Below, in pieces: positions 52,665 through 55,683 of a stretch of 55,683 nucleotides of DNA. The stretch comes from Candidatus Altimarinota bacterium. GTDB lineage: Bacteria; Patescibacteriota; Gracilibacteria; UBA1369. The number at the start of each line of letters is the position of its first letter. The stretch's first letter is position 1. The stretch is from contig JAGOLJ010000001.1 in assembly GCA_017994125.1 (NCBI GenBank), positions 1 through 55,683 on the forward strand, in the 5' to 3' direction. The notes beneath the pieces were generated by a model, which saw only the letters and a program-made list of their open reading frames with translations, had not been told where the DNA came from and did no database searches. Made by a program: the position numbers and the translations under genes.

Positions 52665-53099
52665 ATGCAATTCAAAGTCCCACAAAATGTACAAAGAGCA
52701 GATCAGATCGTTGGGCCGTTAACCCTGCGCCAGCTGATCATTTGCGGCATCGGCGGAATCATAGCTTACGGACTTTACGTTTCTTTGGCTAAATATTACA
52801 TCTGGATTACCTGGCTTCCACCAGTTGCCATTATCTCGGTAATAACCATAGCCTTTGCCTTTGTCCGCCCAATCGATCTGAATTTCGAAAAATGGATACT
52901 TCTTTGGCTGGAATTTTTTCTACTTCCACGCAAAAGAACTTGGCTGCAGGCCTCCGCTGAATTCCTCCCATCCGCTTATGGAGCAGAAAAAGCCAAGTCC
53001 ACAACCGTAATTAAAGCTGAACAAAAAGCAGCCGAAGTAGAGGACAAACACAAAAGACTCGAAGAACTTACCAAAATTTTAAATACAAAGCCGAAATAA
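52665..53099 (+). CDS. PrgI family type IV secretion membrane protein
   Basis: 144 aa. The start at 52665 (MQFKVPQNVQRADQIVGPLTLRQL) is chosen because it is the family's N-terminus and lies just after a strong promoter; the frame is open further upstream to 52497, but that stretch has no family similarity. Two membrane helices (about 24-42 and 48-66), then RPIDLNFEKWILLWLEFFLLPRKRTW, typical of PrgI (PF12666), and a charged C-terminal helix. It corresponds to the VirB3-like component of type IV systems. It is followed 11 nt later by a TraC-like gene. Confidence 0.85.
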   Translation: MQFKVPQNVQRADQIVGPLTLRQLIICGIGGIIAYGLYVSLAKYYIWITWLPPVAIISVITIAFAFVRPIDLNFEKWILLWLEFFLLPRKRTWLQASAEFLPSAYGAEKAKSTTVIKAEQKAAEVEDKHKRLEELTKILNTKPK

Positions 53100-53110
53100 C
53101 AATAAAAACT

Positions 53111-53860
53111 ATGGCAGACACATCACAGACAACTGATTCCGTCAGGCAGGCTCAGACCAAACAATCACCTGCAATCAGCACACAAACCTACCTTAAAATA
53201 TCAGAAATCAGAGACGATACTCTTGTCCTTAAAAACGGTGGACTCAGGGCCATCCTCAAAGTTTCCAGTATAAATTTCAACCTGAAATCCGAAGACGAGC
53301 AAAACGCCATCATCTATTCATATCAAGGATTCCTTAACACCATCGAATTCCCCCTTCAAATCGTTGTCCGGTCCAAAAAGCTGGATATCGACGAATACCT
53401 GGATAAGCTAAAAAAATTAGGAGAAAAACAGACCAATCCTCTTTTACAAAGACAGACCTTCGAATATGTTGAGTATATAGGAAAACTTGTCGAATATGCT
53501 GATATTATGGAAAAAGAGTTCTACGTAGTTGTTCCATACGACCCCTATAGATCCGAAAAACTAAACTTCATGCAAAAATTCTTCCAAAACATGACTCCAC
53601 GCGACAGCTATGAAAACATCAAACGCCGGCATGATGAATTCGACGCACTAAAAAAAGGGCTGAACCAGCGTGTTAATACTGTCAAAATAGGACTTGAAAA
53701 TAGCGGACTTAAAGCCGAACAGCTTACAACCCGTGAACTAATTGAACTTTTCTACAACATCTATAACCCCACCGCTTCCAGGTATCAAAAAGCAAAAAAC
53801 GTCGACGAAACCAACGTCACTACTGACGAAGAAAAAATATCTTCACAAAGCGACGTTTAA
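53111..53860 (+). CDS. TraC/VirB4 N-terminal-domain-like protein
   Basis: 249 aa, soluble. QTYLKISEIRDDTLVLKNGGLRAILKVSSINFNLKSEDEQNAIIYSYQGFLNTIEFPLQIVV resembles the N-terminal domain of TraC/VirB4 ATPases, which in patescibacterial genomes is often a separate protein between PrgI and the VirB4 motor. No Walker motif is present. Here the gene after it is not a VirB4 ATPase, so the locus is incomplete in this window. It ends with a Thr/Asp/Glu-rich tail and a weak terminator lies 40 nt downstream. Confidence 0.75.
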   Translation: MADTSQTTDSVRQAQTKQSPAISTQTYLKISEIRDDTLVLKNGGLRAILKVSSINFNLKSEDEQNAIIYSYQGFLNTIEFPLQIVVRSKKLDIDEYLDKLKKLGEKQTNPLLQRQTFEYVEYIGKLVEYADIMEKEFYVVVPYDPYRSEKLNFMQKFFQNMTPRDSYENIKRRHDEFDALKKGLNQRVNTVKIGLENSGLKAEQLTTRELIELFYNIYNPTASRYQKAKNVDETNVTTDEEKISSQSDV

Positions 53861-53900
53861 CCTTCAAATAGCGATATTCAACCCTTATATGACACAATAA

Positions 53901-53935
53901 TGGCTTAGGGAAACCCCATCTAGCCAAAGATTTTT
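53901..53935 (+). terminator. Possible terminator after the traC-like gene
   Basis: TGGCT (53901-53905) pairs with AGCCA (53922-53926), inner GGG/CCC, small internal loop, followed by AAGATTTTT. Imperfect stem, so moderate to low confidence. Confidence 0.35.
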
Positions 53936-53988
53936 ATCTGCCAGGAATCATCAAATTCAAAAACTCCTTTTAAATAAGCCAACGACCC

Positions 53989-54016
53989 TTGACTTCTTTT
54001 AAATTTTAATTAAAAT
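53989..54016 (+). promoter_or_regulatory. Putative promoter of the GGDEF-like protein gene
   Basis: TTGACT (53989-53994), 16-nt spacer, TAAAAT (54011-54016). The ATG at 54057 is 40 nt after the -10 box. Confidence 0.5.
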
Positions 54017-54056
54017 ACTCTACACTTTTTTAATTATTACAAGCGTACATATAGAA

Positions 54057-55683
54057 ATGGAACAGGAAAACCAGACAATTGGAGCCGGGCGGCGAAGTGT
54101 ATTGCCACCCATGGAGAAAAAGAGAATGGCTTTTGACAGAACTCTTCACTTTTTACATATCTACAGCTCGGACATTTTTTCCAAATCAGAAAGCGGGGAA
54201 TATGAAGTCCCTTCAGATCATGTAAAAGAAATAATCCAGGCAGATATCGCTGAACTAAAAAAGCAGGATCCACTTATAAATCTGCTCCTTTTACTAAAAA
54301 GCGAATCATTTCGCCAGGAAGAAGAACTTAAAGTTGGCTCTTACATGCTTGTCCATCCAACCATAAAACAATTAAATGGCATCTATCTGGGGCCGGAACA
54401 AACTGACCAGTTTGTAAGCGAACTAAACCAGGAAATAGCTAAAATCCTCACTGCAAACAATGCTGTTATCCTCAACATTAACTACCGCGGAGGATGCTTT
54501 CTGCTTAAAAACGGATTCACCAATCCGGGGCTGGAACAACAGATCTTTGAGATGAAAATCCGGCAAATCCAGCGTAATGCTGACCAGATTCTCTTATCCC
54601 ATATTGAAAGACGCCTAAGCAAGTTAAAGCAGAAATATGCTACTGAACAAATCGATAAAATCAAAGAAAATATCGACTTTCTGGAAGACCTAAGAGACCA
54701 AATTTCTGCTGAAAGAACCGGAGTAAAAATCGCCATCGGCTTTGATAATTGCCCACGTGACAGTAAAGAAGCCTTCTGGGGAATCAGAAATGCTGAATGT
54801 GCAGCCAATAAATGCGCTAACGACTTAAAACGGGCAAATGGAAATTCTGAAAAAATCGCCATAAACCATTACGATGACGTAGAAATAATTTTTCAGATTA
54901 TTAGAGCCTCCCAGGAAATTGCCAACCAGATAGTGGATGAAAAGGGCGAAATCAAGGCAGATTGGCAAAAATACTTCTCCGTAGACCCCCAAACTGGATA
55001 CATACGGATGCAAAGTGAAATGATTAATATCTACCGTAACCTCAACGCCTATCTAATCAGCAGAAAATTTCTCGATTTAAGTGGAGAAGAAAGGCGTGAT
55101 TTTGAACAAAAAATTAAAATTTTTGAAAAATATTATCTCACTATCAACATCGTCGACGTCTTAAAAAATTTCCGGGCAGCTCGGTTTGAGCACTATTCAG
55201 AACAGATCAATAATGACGTTAACCTCATCCAGGAAGCCGAAAAAGCCATTACAGACACTGAATTCGACCAGGAACGCCTCCGCCAAATCTGTGCTACTTT
55301 ATCATCCAGACTAGAACTTTCCATAAAAGATGAAGGTGATGGCATCATTGGAACTAACCGGGCCATAATCGGAGCCATCATCAGGGAACAGGGACCAAAA
55401 CTACTGCTTTCTTCAGACATTATAGGTTTTGGAGGATTAAACCAGCAGTCCTATGAAAGATCCGCTCAGCAACTTATCGATCTGCTTGGAATTAGCTCCG
55501 ATGAATGGCAGGAATGCAATGGCAATGACCAAAAACTCAAAAAACTTATCAGCAGAAAGATGGAAACCGTAAGAACAAGCCCACAATTTAAAAACACCTT
55601 ACTTTCAATTGGAGACCATGGAACCAAAAAAATCAGAAAAAGCCAAAAAGTTCTTCATGCAGCACTTGGTGGAAAAACTTACA
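54057..55683 (+). CDS. Large protein with degenerate GGDEF-like domain, truncated by window end
   Basis: Frame open from the ATG at 54057 to the last base (542 codons). No membrane segment. Residues about 93-265 look like a diverged GGDEF domain: IKQLNGIYLGPEQTDQFVSELNQEI recalls the FKxINDxYGHxxGDxxL stretch, INYRGGCFLL takes the place of RxGGDEFxxL (RGGCF at 144-148), and VKIAIGF plus ECAANKCANDLKRANGN recall the end of the domain. A helical insertion (about 165-222) separates the halves. The acidic metal ligands are missing, so cyclase activity is not expected. Residues 270-542 are helical and unrecognised. It has its own promoter. The GGDEF relationship is inference from pattern only. Confidence 0.65.
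   Translation, partial: MEQENQTIGAGRRSVLPPMEKKRMAFDRTLHFLHIYSSDIFSKSESGEYEVPSDHVKEIIQADIAELKKQDPLINLLLLLKSESFRQEEELKVGSYMLVHPTIKQLNGIYLGPEQTDQFVSELNQEIAKILTANNAVILNINYRGGCFLLKNGFTNPGLEQQIFEMKIRQIQRNADQILLSHIERRLSKLKQKYATEQIDKIKENIDFLEDLRDQISAERTGVKIAIGFDNCPRDSKEAFWGIRNAECAANKCANDLKRANGNSEKIAINHYDDVEIIFQIIRASQEIANQIVDEKGEIKADWQKYFSVDPQTGYIRMQSEMINIYRNLNAYLISRKFLDLSGEERRDFEQKIKIFEKYYLTINIVDVLKNFRAARFEHYSEQINNDVNLIQEAEKAITDTEFDQERLRQICATLSSRLELSIKDEGDGIIGTNRAIIGAIIREQGPKLLLSSDIIGFGGLNQQSYERSAQQLIDLLGISSDEWQECNGNDQKLKKLISRKMETVRTSPQFKNTLLSIGDHGTKKIRKSQKVLHAALGGKTY

Noticed and set aside
1-55683. UGA read as glycine (Gracilibacteria/Absconditabacteria code) as an explanation for the ribH stop
   Set aside because: TGA properly ends pth, glyA, the PocR-PAS gene, the cyclo-ligase and the methyltransferase at normal lengths, several in ATGA overlaps, and conserved glycines use GGN codons.
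1-55683. CRISPR arrays, insertion sequences, integrases, rRNA, tmRNA or replication origin
   Set aside because: None seen: no regularly spaced repeats, transposase-like frames or DnaA-box clusters were recognised.

Overview
The window is a densely packed bacterial segment of roughly 40% GC by eye, with about fifty protein genes, three tRNA genes and no gene-free gap above 300 bases. It looks like a Patescibacteria/CPR-type genome, possibly Peregrinibacteria; that placement is inference from gene content. The supporting traits are small genes with many 1-20 nt gaps or ATGA overlaps, a PrgI/TraC-like type IV secretion pair, a coupling-type ATPase, Elp3, orphan membrane-anchored solute-binding proteins, patchy biosynthesis and many genes of unknown function. 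UGA is a normal stop here: it ends pth, glyA, the PocR-PAS gene and several ATGA-coupled genes. Almost no start codon has a Shine-Dalgarno sequence in front of it, while good -35/-10 promoters can be read 15-60 nt upstream of several starts.

Layout. 1-3.8 kb: a partial unknown gene, tRNA-Leu(CAA), obgE-pth-rplU and a convergent rluD-type gene. 3.9-10.6 kb (+): tyrS, a PocR-PAS sensor without an output domain, recG (68 nt overlap) and a double-length tandem D-Ala-D-Ala ligase. 10.8-15.7 kb: a 547-aa unknown protein, then elp3 divergent from a Trm9-like methyltransferase that is coupled to a TagA-type glycosyltransferase. 15.7-19.2 kb (-): PH-domain membrane protein, small membrane protein, coaE, gatB, small membrane protein. 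19.3-21.2 kb (+): signal peptidase I and a lipoprotein gene with its own promoter and terminator. 21.2-23.6 kb (-): nrnA and two membrane proteins. 23.7-28.9 kb: fmt (+) facing an envelope-polysaccharide operon (GT2, sugar-type binding lipoprotein, O-antigen-ligase-like protein) below ssb, with a strong hairpin that contains the GT2 start codon.

29-31.8 kb: ribE-ribH (ribH has an internal UGA) convergent with ridA-thrC (thrC has a frameshift at an A6 run). 31.8-42.8 kb (-): tRNA-Val, dcd, MFS exporter, ileS, holin-4-like protein, secG, OppA-like protein, rplI, ruvX and a type IV coupling ATPase. 42.8-45.3 kb (-): a PRC/MgtE-N/CBS regulatory protein with an Nramp-related transporter. 45.4-47.4 kb (+): tRNA-Leu(GAG), a 5-formyl-THF cyclo-ligase with no ordinary start codon, and glyA. 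47.4-52.6 kb (-): a SpoIIE-type phosphatase coupled to a second OppA-like protein, and lepA. 52.6 kb to the end (+): prgI, a TraC-like N-domain protein, and a large partial gene with a degenerate GGDEF-like domain.

The most interesting points are the Elp3/Trm9-like pair (a possible bacterial mcm5U34 pathway), the fused double Ddl, the transporter with a detached MgtE-type regulatory half, the binding-protein/phosphatase pair, the hairpin on the GT2 start, and three lesions (ribH, thrC, cyclo-ligase start) that are either decay, recoding or sequence error. No mobile element, CRISPR array, rRNA or replication origin was seen.
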